Shown here: piece by piece, positions 1 to 8,504 of the stretch
Numbering within the stretch: position 1 is the stretch's first letter
How the letters are laid out: each line of letters starts with the position of its first letter
Assembly: GCA_902766885.1 (NCBI GenBank)
Contig: CACXFS010000071.1
Coordinates: 1-40,500 of the forward strand
Reading direction: 5' to 3'
Source: an uncultured Ruminococcus sp.
GTDB lineage: Bacteria; Bacillota; Clostridia; Oscillospirales; Acutalibacteraceae
Length of the DNA stretch: 40,500 bases
Position numbers and translations under genes: made by a program
Notes under the pieces: generated by a model
The model's input: only the letters and a program-made list of their open reading frames with translations
The model's database searches: none
What the model was told of the DNA's origin: nothing

Positions 1-6
1 CAAAAA

Positions 7-83
7 TGGCGACCCGGAACGGGTTCGAACCGTCGACCTCTAGCGTGACAGGCTAGCGTTCTAACCAACTGAACTACCGGGCC
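7..83 (-). tRNA. tRNA-Asp (anticodon GTC)
   Basis: Read on the minus strand, a 7-bp acceptor stem closes (one G-U pair), the anticodon loop reads CTGTCAC with anticodon GTC, the T-loop reads TTCGAAC, and the CCA end is encoded (positions 7-9). It lies six bases downstream of tRNA-Val and is presumably co-transcribed with it. Confidence 0.96.
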
Positions 84-89
84 ATTTTG

Positions 90-165
90 TGGTGGGAACA
101 ATAGGGCTCGAACCTATGACCCTCTGCTTGTAAGGCAGATGCTCTCCCAGCTGAGCTATGCTCCC
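90..165 (-). tRNA. tRNA-Val (anticodon TAC)
   Basis: On the minus strand the acceptor arm GGGAGCA pairs with TGTTCCC, the anticodon loop is CTTACAA with anticodon TAC, the T-loop reads TTCGAGC, and CCA is encoded (90-92). It is the promoter-proximal member of a two-tRNA unit. Confidence 0.96.
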
Positions 166-216
166 ACATGCCTTTGTCGCTTCGCCATTTTGCTGTATCT
201 CTCAGCGACGTGTATT

Positions 217-245
217 ATAATACTACATCTGAGCCAAAATGTCAA
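217..245 (-). promoter_or_regulatory. sigma-A-type promoter of the tRNA-Val/tRNA-Asp unit
   Basis: The minus strand carries a consensus -35 TTGACA (245-240) and a -10 TATTAT (222-217) separated by 17 bases, about 50 bases upstream of tRNA-Val. No coding gene fits between, so it most likely drives the tRNAs. Confidence 0.8.
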
Positions 246-266
246 CACTTTTTTTCAAAAAATTTT

Positions 267-296
267 AAAAATTTTTCGTCAGGCATTTTTACTGAC
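267..296 (-). terminator. weak terminator after hslO
   Basis: On the minus strand a 5-bp stem GTCAG/CTGAC (296-278) with a nine-base loop is followed by an A/T-rich run with five consecutive T (about 277-267). It sits just past the hslO stop and before the tRNA promoter. The stem is short, so it may be inefficient. Confidence 0.4.
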
Positions 297-311
297 AAAA
301 CCAATGTTTTG

Positions 312-1199
312 TTACTTCTGATTTTTCTCTCTGATAATTCTTTCAAGGTCATCCTTTGTAAACACATAACGTTTGTTACAGAAATGACAGGTTGCCGTTG
401 CAGTTCCGCTTTCGTCAGCCAGCGAACGAACGTCCTCGTCGCTGAGCGTACAGAAATATCTTTCAAGCTTTTCCTTTGAACAGCCGCAGGCATAATGAAC
501 AGGGAACTCATCGAGCACCTCAACCTCAAAGCCTTCAAGCGCAGTTTTGCAGATATCCAGAATGCTCATTCCCTTTGCAAGCATTGTAGTTACGGGGTCG
601 AGCTTTTCAATATTCTTTTCAAGCTTGTCAATCGTAGAATCGTCCGCACCGGGGAGAAGCTGAATCAGCAAGCCGCCTGCGAGCATAACCTCGCCGTCCT
701 CTTTATTGATAAGCACACCGAGAGCGCAGACTGTCGGAGTCTGCTCACTTGTTGCATAGTAATTTGTAATGTCCTCGGCAATCTCGCCGCTGACGAGCTC
801 AACTTGTCCGATATACGGCTCGCCCGTTCCGTAGTCACGCATAACATTGAGCACACCGTTTCTGCCGACTGCCTTTGCAACGTTGATTTTTCCGTTTGAG
901 TAAAACTCTGTCGGGCAGTTTGCGTTGCCGACGTAGCCCTTTACATTTCCCTTGCTGTCACCGACAGCGATAACGGGACCGAGTTCGCCGTCACCCATTA
1001 CACGCAGGTTTACCGTAGCATTGCTCTGCTTGAGCATTGCACCCATTATTGAAGTTGCGCAGAGCAGTCTTCCGAGTGCGGCTGTTGCGCTCTTTGAAAG
1101 ATGATGAAGCTTTTTGGCAGTAAAAACTATGTCGGACGCGTCAATTGCCGCCGCCATAATTGCTCCGTCACTTGTAATACAACGGATTATCTTATCCAT
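312..1199 (-). CDS. hslO: Hsp33 redox-regulated chaperone
   Basis: This is a cytosolic holdase chaperone of the Hsp33 family, switched on by oxidative unfolding. The 295-residue length is normal for the family. The C-terminal zinc-binding cysteines are all visible: a CxC pair at residues 238 and 240 and a CxxC pair at 271 and 274, which bind zinc when reduced and form disulfides on activation. The start ATG is preceded by AAGGAG with good spacing. It is the last gene of a minus-strand unit yerC, methyltransferase, hslO, with only 11 bases separating it from the methyltransferase stop. Family assignment is firm; its regulation by the yerC promoter is inferred from spacing. Confidence 0.95.
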   Translation of the reverse strand: MDKIIRCITSDGAIMAAAIDASDIVFTAKKLHHLSKSATAALGRLLCATSIMGAMLKQSNATVNLRVMGDGELGPVIAVGDSKGNVKGYVGNANCPTEFYSNGKINVAKAVGRNGVLNVMRDYGTGEPYIGQVELVSGEIAEDITNYYATSEQTPTVCALGVLINKEDGEVMLAGGLLIQLLPGADDSTIDKLEKNIEKLDPVTTMLAKGMSILDICKTALEGFEVEVLDEFPVHYACGCSKEKLERYFCTLSDEDVRSLADESGTATATCHFCNKRYVFTKDDLERIIREKNQK

Positions 1200-1210
1200 A
1201 TTTATACTCC

Positions 1211-1972
1211 TTAAACTGTCTTGTTTCTCGAATTTACCATTCTGGCAACATAAATTGCCCTTTGCTCGTTATCCTTTGGCTTATCAAATGTCAAATCGCC
1301 GTAAACAGCCTCAACACTAAAGCCTGCGCTTTCGAGCATTTCTCTTATTTCTTCGTCAGAATATGCACGCTCACTGAAATTTTCCGAGGAACGGTAGTAA
1401 ACACCGTTTTCCTCCTCGAAAAAGTCAAGGCTTATGTCGACAATATCGTTTTCACGAGGGGAATTCTGCCACACGCAGAAGACCTTTTCATTTTCAAAAA
1501 CAAACGTATTGTCCTTTAAAACCTCACGGTGCTTATAGACCGTATTCACGTCGAACACAAACAGACCGTCATTGTCCATAAACAGTCCGACCTTGTCAAA
1601 GGCTTTCTTAACATCCTCGATTTTTGTGAGGTGGTTTATGCTGTCGAGGGTGCAGACGCAGGTGTTGATTGTTCCGTAAAGGTCAAGCGACTGCATTTTC
1701 TGCCTTAGATAGAGAATGTCAAGTCCTTCCTCATACGTTCTCTGCATTGCCTCACTGAGCATTTCAGCGCTTGAATCAACACCGTAAACGTCAACGCCGT
1801 TTTTGGCGAGCAGACGTGTAAGCGAGCCTGTTCCGCAGGCTAAATCAAGCGTAATACCTGTTTCGTGATTGTGGCGCTTGAAAAGCTCTATAAGATAAAG
1901 ACAGCGTTTTTCGTAGTCGGCGTCCTCCATGAGTCCGTCGTAGAACCTTGCAAATGAAACGTAGCTTGCCAT
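1211..1972 (-). CDS. class I SAM-dependent methyltransferase
   Basis: This is a 253-residue protein with the class I Rossmann methyltransferase fold. SAM-binding motif I, LDLACGTGS, lies at residues 42-50, followed by VYGVDSS, whose acidic residue would bind the ribose of SAM. The substrate cannot be read from the sequence; small-molecule methyltransferases of the Methyltransf_25 kind look like this. Its ATG overlaps the TAA of the upstream yerC gene as TAATG, indicating translational coupling, and hslO follows 11 bases later. Whether it serves tRNA, a quinone-like compound or something else is unknown. Confidence 0.85.
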   Translation of the reverse strand: MASYVSFARFYDGLMEDADYEKRCLYLIELFKRHNHETGITLDLACGTGSLTRLLAKNGVDVYGVDSSAEMLSEAMQRTYEEGLDILYLRQKMQSLDLYGTINTCVCTLDSINHLTKIEDVKKAFDKVGLFMDNDGLFVFDVNTVYKHREVLKDNTFVFENEKVFCVWQNSPRENDIVDISLDFFEEENGVYYRSSENFSERAYSDEEIREMLESAGFSVEAVYGDLTFDKPKDNEQRAIYVARMVNSRNKTV

Positions 1973-2274
1973 TACTTATTTTCCCCGCCGAGTAGCTTGT
2001 CGAGTACAAGCGTATAACCGTAGGTATCGTTATCAAACAGTGCACGCTTTACACGGCTTATTGTGGCGGTTGACGCACCCGTTTCCTTTACAATCTCGGT
2101 GTAGACCTTCTTTTCGGTGAGCATTTTGGCAACGACAAGGCGCTGTGACATAGCCTTAAGCTCTGCGCTCGTGCACAAATCCTCAAAAAATCTGTAGCAT
2201 TCCTCCTTGTTGTCAAGTGAGAGTATTGCATCAAACAAAAAGTCGGTTGATTCATTTTTCAGCTTTGAATTCAA
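1972..2274 (-). CDS. yerC: YerC/YecD family TrpR-like DNA-binding protein
   Basis: This is a small cytosolic helix-turn-helix protein related to the Trp repressor fold. The segment TGASTATISRVKRAL is the recognition-helix signature of the YerC/YecD family, and ECYRFFEDLC near the N-terminus is also typical. The start is placed at TTG 2274 (100 residues): AAAGGAGG at 2290-2283 lies eight bases before it, and the only ATG further upstream (2313) would begin at or before the predicted transcription start of about 2311. Its stop overlaps the start of the methyltransferase gene. The target operator is unknown. Confidence 0.85.
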   Translation of the reverse strand: MNSKLKNESTDFLFDAILSLDNKEECYRFFEDLCTSAELKAMSQRLVVAKMLTEKKVYTEIVKETGASTATISRVKRALFDNDTYGYTLVLDKLLGGENK

Positions 2275-2317
2275 AACATTTGCCTCCTTTTCACGGCAAT
2301 TGATTTTATACATTAAA

Positions 2318-2346
2318 ATTTTAACACATAAAAGTATAAAAGTAAA
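2318..2346 (-). promoter_or_regulatory. promoter of yerC-methyltransferase-hslO operon
   Basis: On the minus strand TTTACT (2346-2341) and TAAAAT (2323-2318) are spaced by 17 bases. Transcription would start near 2311, which supports the internal TTG start of yerC at 2274. Confidence 0.6.
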
Positions 2347-2429
2347 TATTATAATTTGAGAAGATAGTTTTTAATTTTCGTAAAAACATAATTATAACTT
2401 TTCAGGCATAATGAACGTGTTGCTCTTGT

Positions 2430-2476
2430 ATCAACAAACAATAGGGTGACAACTGCATTTCTGCAAGTCATCACCC
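2430..2476 (-). terminator. probable terminator of spoIIE
   Basis: On the minus strand GGGTGA (2476-2471) pairs with TCACCC (2449-2444), with an inner TGCA/TGCA stem and some mismatches, followed by a T-rich stretch TATTGTTTGTTG. It begins eight bases past the spoIIE stop. The stem is imperfect, so confidence is moderate. Confidence 0.45.
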
Positions 2477-2484
2477 GTTCAGCG

Positions 2485-4809
2485 TTATACTTCGTTGTCT
2501 GTAATTCTTATCGCAAGCGCTGTAATATCGTCGTCGGGGCTGTCGCCTCTGCGCTTTATTGCCTCGTCAACTACAGCACGTGCAAGTTCCTGAGTGCTTC
2601 CCTCGTTCCAGCTTCTTATCAGCTTTTCAAGCCATTTTTCGTCACCTGTTATTACGCCGTCTGACACCATTACCACCATATCTCCCGATGAAAGATTTAC
2701 CGTATCCGATGAAAATTTTACTCCGTTTAATATTCCGACGGGCAGTGACGGCATTTCTCTGACCATTACTCTGCCGTTTTTCCTGACAAAGGTTGCAGGT
2801 GCTCCTGCCTTTTTCAGCGTTACCTTGCCCGTATATAAATCAACTCCCGTTAAGTCGAGTGTTGAAAGCGACTCGTCCTCGCTTTTTACCATAAGCGCAG
2901 AATTGACAATCTGCAATGAACTGTCTGCCGAGAGTCCCGAGCGCAGAAGTCTGCCCATTACCGACACAGCCATATTGCCGTCAACAGCCGCTCTGCCGCC
3001 TGTACCCATACCGTCGCAGACAAGGGCGTACGTTTTTCCAAAGCCGTCGTTAAAGTAATCAAGACAGTCGCCGCAGAGCCTGCCGTTATTTGCAATATGC
3101 TGGTCAGAGCCGATTTCAACGTCATAGACGGGCATTTCACATAGTGCCGCTCTGATTCTGTCGCCCTCACAGGTAACAGTCGGCAAATCAAATCTTCTGC
3201 CACAGCACTTTGAAACCTCACGCATTATTGTGCCCTTTGAAAGCTTGCTGTCGCCTTTTGTCGAAAGCTCAAGCTCAACGCTCATTCTGCCGCCGTCGGA
3301 CACAAGGCATACACATTCAACGGGAATTGCGCCGAGTGCGCTTAATGCTGAAATTATCCTTTCCGAGCTGTCGGTATCGCACCTCATTGTGTTCTTGAAC
3401 TCGTCGGACAAGTCGCTGAGAATGTCGCTTACGCCCGAAAACTGTCCTGCCACAACACCTCTTACATCGGACACTCGGCGCTGAGCCTCGAGAGCAGAGA
3501 GGTATTCACGGTAGTTTAAATTCATACTGCGTGCAATTTCGCCCTTCTTACAGCAGTTCTTGACAAATGCGTCCTCAACGTCGCTTTCGCTGATTCTTCC
3601 CTGCGCCTCAAGCAGTTCTTCAAGCCTGAAAAAATCATCCCTTGTAACGCCCTGCTTATGCTCGTAGCAATAGGTTTTAAGTCCGCAGTTGTTGCAGACC
3701 TCTTTTTCCACGTTTTCGCACACCACGGAAAAGCTTGGTGAATACAAATCCTTGAGTTTGTCGGAAACAGAATTAACGTCATTACGCACGTTATAAATCG
3801 CTTTTGAGGCGAAATCAAGCCGCATAACGATATTTTTTCGCAACGTTTCGCCGAGAGAGGAATTCTTCTCGTTTGAAAAGACGGGTGAAATTATATTACC
3901 GACCTCTTTGGGTAGTATCATAAACACAACCGAGCCGACAAAGCTTTCAATCAACACTGCGGCAAGCTGAGTATTTTCGCCGAACGCAAGGCTCATAATA
4001 CCGTTTGAAATCAAAAACGCTATTGCACAGCCGAGCTTGCCCACAGGAGCAAACATTCCGGCCATAAGTCCGCCAAAGGCAAAGCCGCCGCAGACAAAGC
4101 CCTGCGCTCTGCTTGCAATACTGAAAACTGCTCCCGTTGCGATTCCGCAGACTGCACCACCGTTCACTCCACCGTATCTTGCACAGAGCAGAACGGCTGT
4201 TATCGCAATAATTCTGCCGAGCGAAATATTCTCAAAGGTTATACTTCCGAACGCAAGAATCAGCACACAGCCCGTCATAACAAGGCACGCAGTTTCCTGT
4301 CTGGTGTAGGCGGAAATTCCCCTTTTCTCGTCTGCAAGCTGAACAGAAACGCTTATAAAGTAAGCCGCAGCACCCGAAAGCACAGCCTCGATAAAGCAGT
4401 CTGCAAAGGAAGAAAGCGTGCTTGTACTCGCAAACAAAAGTGCAATTCCCGTTGCAAGCGTCGGAAGAAAGGCTGCAAGAGGAGCAAAAAGTCTGCTCCT
4501 GCTCACCTTTTCAATGTCGCCCATAAGCCAGCGCAGCGCACCGATTGCCACTATGACGGCTATGTATCTGAAACTGTCGGTGGGTTTCAGCAAAATATAG
4601 CCGAACGCCGTTCCGACAAGAGATGAAAATAGATATTTTTTCGGCACTGCCGCCGCATATGACGCTCCGAACGGTGCAAGAGTACCGAGAAGCGTTCCCC
4701 TCGACACAAGAATTCCGCACAGCAGGTATACTAAATTTACAGCGCCGTTTCTTACAAAATCATTGCGGTTGTCGCTTGTTTTTCTTCTCAAAGCTTTTGT
4801 GCTTTCCAT
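2485..4809 (-). CDS. spoIIE: stage II sporulation protein E (SpoIIE phosphatase)
   Basis: SpoIIE is the polar-septum membrane phosphatase that dephosphorylates SpoIIAA and so releases sigma-F in the forespore. The 774-residue protein has a long N-terminal block of hydrophobic segments (roughly residues 20-300), a cytosolic central region with a cysteine cluster near 370, and a C-terminal PP2C-type domain from about 560. Metal-binding aspartates are visible in VCDGMGTGG, in MVSDGV, and in DDDITALAI at the end. Length and architecture fit the family. It stands alone, divergent from ruvX. Its presence argues for a spore-forming organism. Confidence 0.95.
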   Translation of the reverse strand: MESTKALRRKTSDNRNDFVRNGAVNLVYLLCGILVSRGTLLGTLAPFGASYAAAVPKKYLFSSLVGTAFGYILLKPTDSFRYIAVIVAIGALRWLMGDIEKVSRSRLFAPLAAFLPTLATGIALLFASTSTLSSFADCFIEAVLSGAAAYFISVSVQLADEKRGISAYTRQETACLVMTGCVLILAFGSITFENISLGRIIAITAVLLCARYGGVNGGAVCGIATGAVFSIASRAQGFVCGGFAFGGLMAGMFAPVGKLGCAIAFLISNGIMSLAFGENTQLAAVLIESFVGSVVFMILPKEVGNIISPVFSNEKNSSLGETLRKNIVMRLDFASKAIYNVRNDVNSVSDKLKDLYSPSFSVVCENVEKEVCNNCGLKTYCYEHKQGVTRDDFFRLEELLEAQGRISESDVEDAFVKNCCKKGEIARSMNLNYREYLSALEAQRRVSDVRGVVAGQFSGVSDILSDLSDEFKNTMRCDTDSSERIISALSALGAIPVECVCLVSDGGRMSVELELSTKGDSKLSKGTIMREVSKCCGRRFDLPTVTCEGDRIRAALCEMPVYDVEIGSDQHIANNGRLCGDCLDYFNDGFGKTYALVCDGMGTGGRAAVDGNMAVSVMGRLLRSGLSADSSLQIVNSALMVKSEDESLSTLDLTGVDLYTGKVTLKKAGAPATFVRKNGRVMVREMPSLPVGILNGVKFSSDTVNLSSGDMVVMVSDGVITGDEKWLEKLIRSWNEGSTQELARAVVDEAIKRRGDSPDDDITALAIRITDNEV

Positions 4810-4860
4810 AATATTCTACGTCCTTTTACCGAAAATCAGTTGATTTGTTGTTGCAAGTTT

Positions 4861-4893
4861 ATTATATGATAAAGGTTGCAATCGTTTTGTCAT
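4861..4893 (-). promoter_or_regulatory. spoIIE promoter with 21-base spacer
   Basis: On the minus strand ATGACA (4893-4888) and a perfect TATAAT (4866-4861) are separated by 21 bases. The Bacillus subtilis spoIIE promoter is known for a 21-bp spacer and dependence on phosphorylated Spo0A. Here only partial matches to the Spo0A box were seen nearby, so Spo0A control is inferred from spacing and gene identity. Two copies of GTTGCAA (4849-4856 region and 4875-4881) flank the -10. Confidence 0.5.
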
Positions 4894-5010
4894 TATGTGA
4901 ATGAGCGTTTTTATATTCTTTTGTAGAAAATTCAGAAAGCAGATTTATAAGCCGCCCTAAAAGTCAGTTTAAAAAAAATAAAGCCGACAAGCACAGCTTT
5001 ATCAAACATA

Positions 5011-5039
5011 TTGTATATTATGAAATTTTGATTTATAAT
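5011..5039 (+). promoter_or_regulatory. ruvX promoter
   Basis: TTGTAT (5011-5016) and TATAAT (5034-5039) are spaced by 17 bases, about 35 bases upstream of the ruvX start. AAAGGA at 5061-5066 is the ribosome-binding site. Confidence 0.7.
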
Positions 5040-5074
5040 TATGGAGTAAACACAGTTTTGAAAGGAATATTTTT

Positions 5075-5485
5075 ATGATTATAATGTCGATTGACCTCGG
5101 CAAAGCCAGAACAGGCATTGCAGTGTGCGATAAAACGGAATTTTTAGCATTTCCCTATACGGTTATTTTTGAAAAGTCGCCGCAAAGGCTTATGGAAAAG
5201 GCAGTACAGGCTGTCAAAGACACCAAGGCAGAGTTGGTTGTTGTGGGGTTGCCGAAAAATATGGACGGAAGTGAGGGCGAAAGCGCACAGAATGCAAGAG
5301 CCTTTGCAAAGGAGCTTGAAGAACTTACCGGCATTAAGACCGTTATGCAGGACGAGAGGGGAACAACAATTACGGCACACAACTTTCTGAACACGACAAA
5401 CACAAGAGGAAAAAAACGCAGGAATGTTGTTGACGAGGTTGCGGCAACGATAATCTTGCAGGACTTTCTTGATTCAAGAAAGTAG
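5075..5485 (+). CDS. ruvX: RuvX/YqgF family putative Holliday junction resolvase
   Basis: This is a 136-residue cytosolic RNase H-fold protein of the YqgF family, involved in 16S rRNA 5'-end maturation or in Holliday junction processing depending on species. The first strand with the catalytic aspartate (SIDLGKARTGIAV), the VVGLPKNMDGS segment, DERGTT, and the final VDEVAA with its acidic residues are all present. The ATG at 5075 has AAAGGA eight bases upstream; an in-frame ATG nine bases later is less well spaced. A hydrolase gene follows after ten bases, so the two are probably co-transcribed. Confidence 0.92.
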   Translation: MIIMSIDLGKARTGIAVCDKTEFLAFPYTVIFEKSPQRLMEKAVQAVKDTKAELVVVGLPKNMDGSEGESAQNARAFAKELEELTGIKTVMQDERGTTITAHNFLNTTNTRGKKRRNVVDEVAATIILQDFLDSRK

Positions 5486-5495
5486 AGGAATAATT

Positions 5496-6599
5496 ATGAA
5501 AAGGAAACTTAAAAAAGCTATGCTTATTGTACTTATTGTAATTCTGTCAATTATTTTGCTTGCGGTAATGTCGGTTTTTATTCCACGTCTGATAAACAGC
5601 TATAATAATAAAATTGATACCGAAAACGGTATTCAGGAATCAACATACATAGATATAGACGGAATGAAGCAATACATTCAGATACGCGGAGAAAACACTG
5701 AAAACCCCGTTATGATTTTCATTCACGGCGGTCCTGCAAGTCCTATGGGATATGTATCGGCTTATTATCAGAAAGAGCTTGAATCCGAGCTTACTATTAT
5801 CAATTATGACCAGCGTGGATGCGGAAGAACTTACTACGCAAATGACTGCGATGCAAACGCCGACATAGATTTGCTTGTTGACGATCTGAATGCAATCGTT
5901 GAGTATGCAAAAGAACGCTTCGGCAAAGAGAAAGTAATTATTGCAGGACATTCATGGGGAACGGTAATAGGCAGTATCTACGTACAGGAACACCCCGAAA
6001 ACGTAAGCTGTTATATCGGCATCAGTCAGATTACAAATCTCTATGAAAACAAGCTCAACGCCGCAAGAACGGCTCTTGAGAAAGATGAAATCAAAGGAAC
6101 GGAAGATGAGCAAAAGCTTACAGAGCTTATTGAGAGAATGAGTAAAGCCAGCGAATATGACGATATGTCGCTTGACGACCTCAGTCAGCTTGTTTCAATA
6201 ACTTCAAAATACATTGCCTGCGAAGGTGAAATGTCGGGACTTTCTCAGATGATTACGGGCATTACTTTTCCCGATATGAATTTTGATGATATAAAATGGT
6301 TTATGTCACAAATGGATACTGAAAAATTCTTTGCTCAGAACAGAGAAGTAATGGAGTATGCTTTCTTTGGCTTTGATATTGATACGCTTTCAAAAACCTA
6401 TGATGTGCCCGTTTATTATCTTGCAGGAAAAGGCGATTATGCAGTTTGTCAGAAAGACGCTGAGGCTTATTACGAAAGCATAAAAGCACCCGACAAAGCC
6501 TTTTATTGGATTGAAAATGCAGGTCACAGTATGTTTATGGATAATCCTGAGGTTTATTGTGATACCATAAAAGATATTTTATCAAAAATCGACGATTGA
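5496..6599 (+). CDS. membrane-anchored alpha/beta hydrolase, prolyl aminopeptidase-like
   Basis: This protein (367 residues from ATG 5496, with AGAGGA six bases upstream) starts with a basic stretch and one hydrophobic segment (about residues 9-30), suggesting an N-terminal membrane anchor with the enzyme outside the cell. The alpha/beta-hydrolase core follows: HGGP oxyanion motif at about 77-80, DQRGCG at 105-110, the nucleophile elbow GHSWG with Ser153, an acidic residue in AGKGDY, and a C-terminal GHSMF histidine. HGGP plus DQRG resembles family S33 proline iminopeptidases. The true substrate is unknown. It follows ruvX in one unit. Confidence 0.85.
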   Translation: MKRKLKKAMLIVLIVILSIILLAVMSVFIPRLINSYNNKIDTENGIQESTYIDIDGMKQYIQIRGENTENPVMIFIHGGPASPMGYVSAYYQKELESELTIINYDQRGCGRTYYANDCDANADIDLLVDDLNAIVEYAKERFGKEKVIIAGHSWGTVIGSIYVQEHPENVSCYIGISQITNLYENKLNAARTALEKDEIKGTEDEQKLTELIERMSKASEYDDMSLDDLSQLVSITSKYIACEGEMSGLSQMITGITFPDMNFDDIKWFMSQMDTEKFFAQNREVMEYAFFGFDIDTLSKTYDVPVYYLAGKGDYAVCQKDAEAYYESIKAPDKAFYWIENAGHSMFMDNPEVYCDTIKDILSKIDD

Positions 6600-6668
6600 A
6601 TTTCTGATTATTATTTTAGGCATTAACAAATCCAACGAAATAAGCTAAAACCAAATATATAATGAAAA

Positions 6669-6707
6669 GGGACGTCAGACACCGTATTGTACGGCATCTG
6701 ACGTTCC
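6669..6707. terminator. bidirectional terminator
   Basis: An 11-bp stem (6669-6679 with 6697-6707, one G-T pair) contains an inner CCGTA/TACGG stem. A/T-rich tracts lie on both sides. It separates the convergent hydrolase and oleate hydratase genes and could stop transcription from both. Confidence 0.75.
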
Positions 6708-6728
6708 GAAATTTATTTATAAATCAGA

Positions 6729-8489
6729 TTACAACTTAACAGGCGGTTCCTTGCCGGGATAAAGGCTCGGATATTTTTCAATTCCGTTAACAAGCTTTAA
6801 CAGTGTCTTTTCCGTTTCCCTGATTTTCAGAGGATTTATTTTCGGCAAATCCTTTGCGGTTATTTCGCCGTCTATATTCTGAATCTTTTTCAGCTGTCCG
6901 ATGATATATCGCAAATCATAGAATGTCGGTGCAACCTCAAGCGGCTTTTTCTCAACACCCGAAAGCTGATAAGCCGCATACATTCCCGTTCGGCAGGAGG
7001 TTTCAACCGTAAACACTGCGTCCTCGGGAGTTTCAACAAACTGCCCGATAAAAGCTAAATTCGTACAGCCGTCTGGGATAATCTTGGGTCTGTCGGCAAT
7101 ATTTCTCGGCATAAACTGCGATGTGATATACGGCATCATACAGGTAGAAATATAGCTGTGCTTCAAAAGCTCGTCCTTAATATCGAGCATACCGAAGTGA
7201 TAAAGCATCTCGGTCATAATTTCGTCACCCGTACATTCGCACATCGGCTTTTTGATGTAGTTTCCCGGTCTTTCACCCCAAAGGCCGTAGCCCCAGCCAA
7301 CCTGTACATTCTCAGGCTGATTCGGGAAGTATGGCGCGTGGTATGCAAGATAGGAAATATCCCAGTTTGACTCGGGGAACGAGATAACTCCGTTTGTACC
7401 TATCGGTCTGCCCGAAAGCTTTTCGATTCTGTCGTAAAATTCGGGGAAATCTGTGATTGTCGGGAAGAACGAAACCCACTTTGTCTTGTCGACGTCACTT
7501 ATAAACTTTTCGGGATTGCCGAACTTCCTGTCACGCTTTGCGAGCTTTTCCCAGACTGTGAACAAGCCGCGGTTTGTTGTATCACGGTTTGTCGGAGCTA
7601 CGGTATTGTTGTCGCCGAACTCAGAATTCTGCGTCATAGAACCGTTAGTAAAAATAACCATATCGTCCTTTGCAACGTTGAGCACATACTCCTTGCCCGA
7701 TACGTTGTAGCGGATTCCGACAGCAGTATTATTGTCATCGCTCATGAGAATTTCCGTGACCTCGGTGTAAGTATGAAAATTAACACCCTTGCTCTCAAGC
7801 CACTTAATAATCGGCAGTATAATTGCGTCATACTCATTTAAATCTGTATGCAGAATTCCGTGTTCGTAGTCGCTTTCGGGCATAAAATGCGTAAATCTGC
7901 GAAAATAACGCTTTGCCTCAATTGCGCTGTGATACTGCTTGAAGGCAAGCATATTGTGGAAGGTAAGCCATAGGTTTGAGTGGAAAAAGCTTTCGGGGAA
8001 CACGTCGGCAATTGTTTTTCCCTCAAGTTCCTTCTCATCGCAGAACAGCACCTTAAGCATTGCCTGCATACATTCCTCATCCATTGAAAAGTCGTGGCAG
8101 GGAATTGACTTTCCCTTAACTACAAGGCGGTATTCGTTGTGCAGAGGGTGTTCGTAGTTGTAATCCCACACATCATCGAGAATTGTTCTGCCCTCGTTGC
8201 GCAATGACGGGATTTTAGAGCAGATATTCCAAAGGCACTCCATATTCGGCTCAAGCTCACGTTCACCTCGGCAGAGATAACCTGTTACAGCGTTTCCTGT
8301 TCCGTCCATTGAGCCACCGATTTCCCCGCCTGCTTCCATAATCGTTATACTGTTGCCGGGCATATGAATGTCGTCAACGAGATATACAGCGGCTGAGAGC
8401 CCTGCAATTCCTCCGCCGATGATATACGCCTCACGATGTTCAAAGCCTTTCGGCGGTTTTGCGTTATACTTTAAGTCATAGATTTTCAT
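6729..8489 (-). CDS. ohyA: oleate hydratase family protein (paralogue 1)
   Basis: Oleate hydratases (once called myosin-cross-reactive antigens) add water to cis double bonds of unsaturated fatty acids, giving hydroxy fatty acids, and use FAD as a structural cofactor. This 586-residue protein has the FAD-binding GGGIAG at residues 25-30, EAGGEIGGSMD at about 52-62, and the signature RGERELEPNMECLW at 74-87; the acidic residue after the second Arg matches the position of the catalytic glutamate in characterised members. The ribosome-binding site GGAGGTG precedes the ATG. It lies 15 bases downstream of a paralogue, clearly in one operon. Regiospecificity cannot be told from sequence. Confidence 0.93.
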   Translation of the reverse strand: MKIYDLKYNAKPPKGFEHREAYIIGGGIAGLSAAVYLVDDIHMPGNSITIMEAGGEIGGSMDGTGNAVTGYLCRGERELEPNMECLWNICSKIPSLRNEGRTILDDVWDYNYEHPLHNEYRLVVKGKSIPCHDFSMDEECMQAMLKVLFCDEKELEGKTIADVFPESFFHSNLWLTFHNMLAFKQYHSAIEAKRYFRRFTHFMPESDYEHGILHTDLNEYDAIILPIIKWLESKGVNFHTYTEVTEILMSDDNNTAVGIRYNVSGKEYVLNVAKDDMVIFTNGSMTQNSEFGDNNTVAPTNRDTTNRGLFTVWEKLAKRDRKFGNPEKFISDVDKTKWVSFFPTITDFPEFYDRIEKLSGRPIGTNGVISFPESNWDISYLAYHAPYFPNQPENVQVGWGYGLWGERPGNYIKKPMCECTGDEIMTEMLYHFGMLDIKDELLKHSYISTCMMPYITSQFMPRNIADRPKIIPDGCTNLAFIGQFVETPEDAVFTVETSCRTGMYAAYQLSGVEKKPLEVAPTFYDLRYIIGQLKKIQNIDGEITAKDLPKINPLKIRETEKTLLKLVNGIEKYPSLYPGKEPPVKL

Positions 8490-8504
8490 TGAATAACACC
8501 TCCG

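Noticed and set aside
139..538. Short open frames over tRNA-Val, the promoter and the end of hslO
   Set aside because: They overlap RNA genes, the promoter or the hslO frame and have no ribosome-binding site or domain.
495..899. Open frame of 134 codons on the plus strand inside hslO
   Set aside because: It lies entirely antisense to a well-supported gene, shows no recognisable domain and has low-complexity Cys/Leu content typical of complementary frames.
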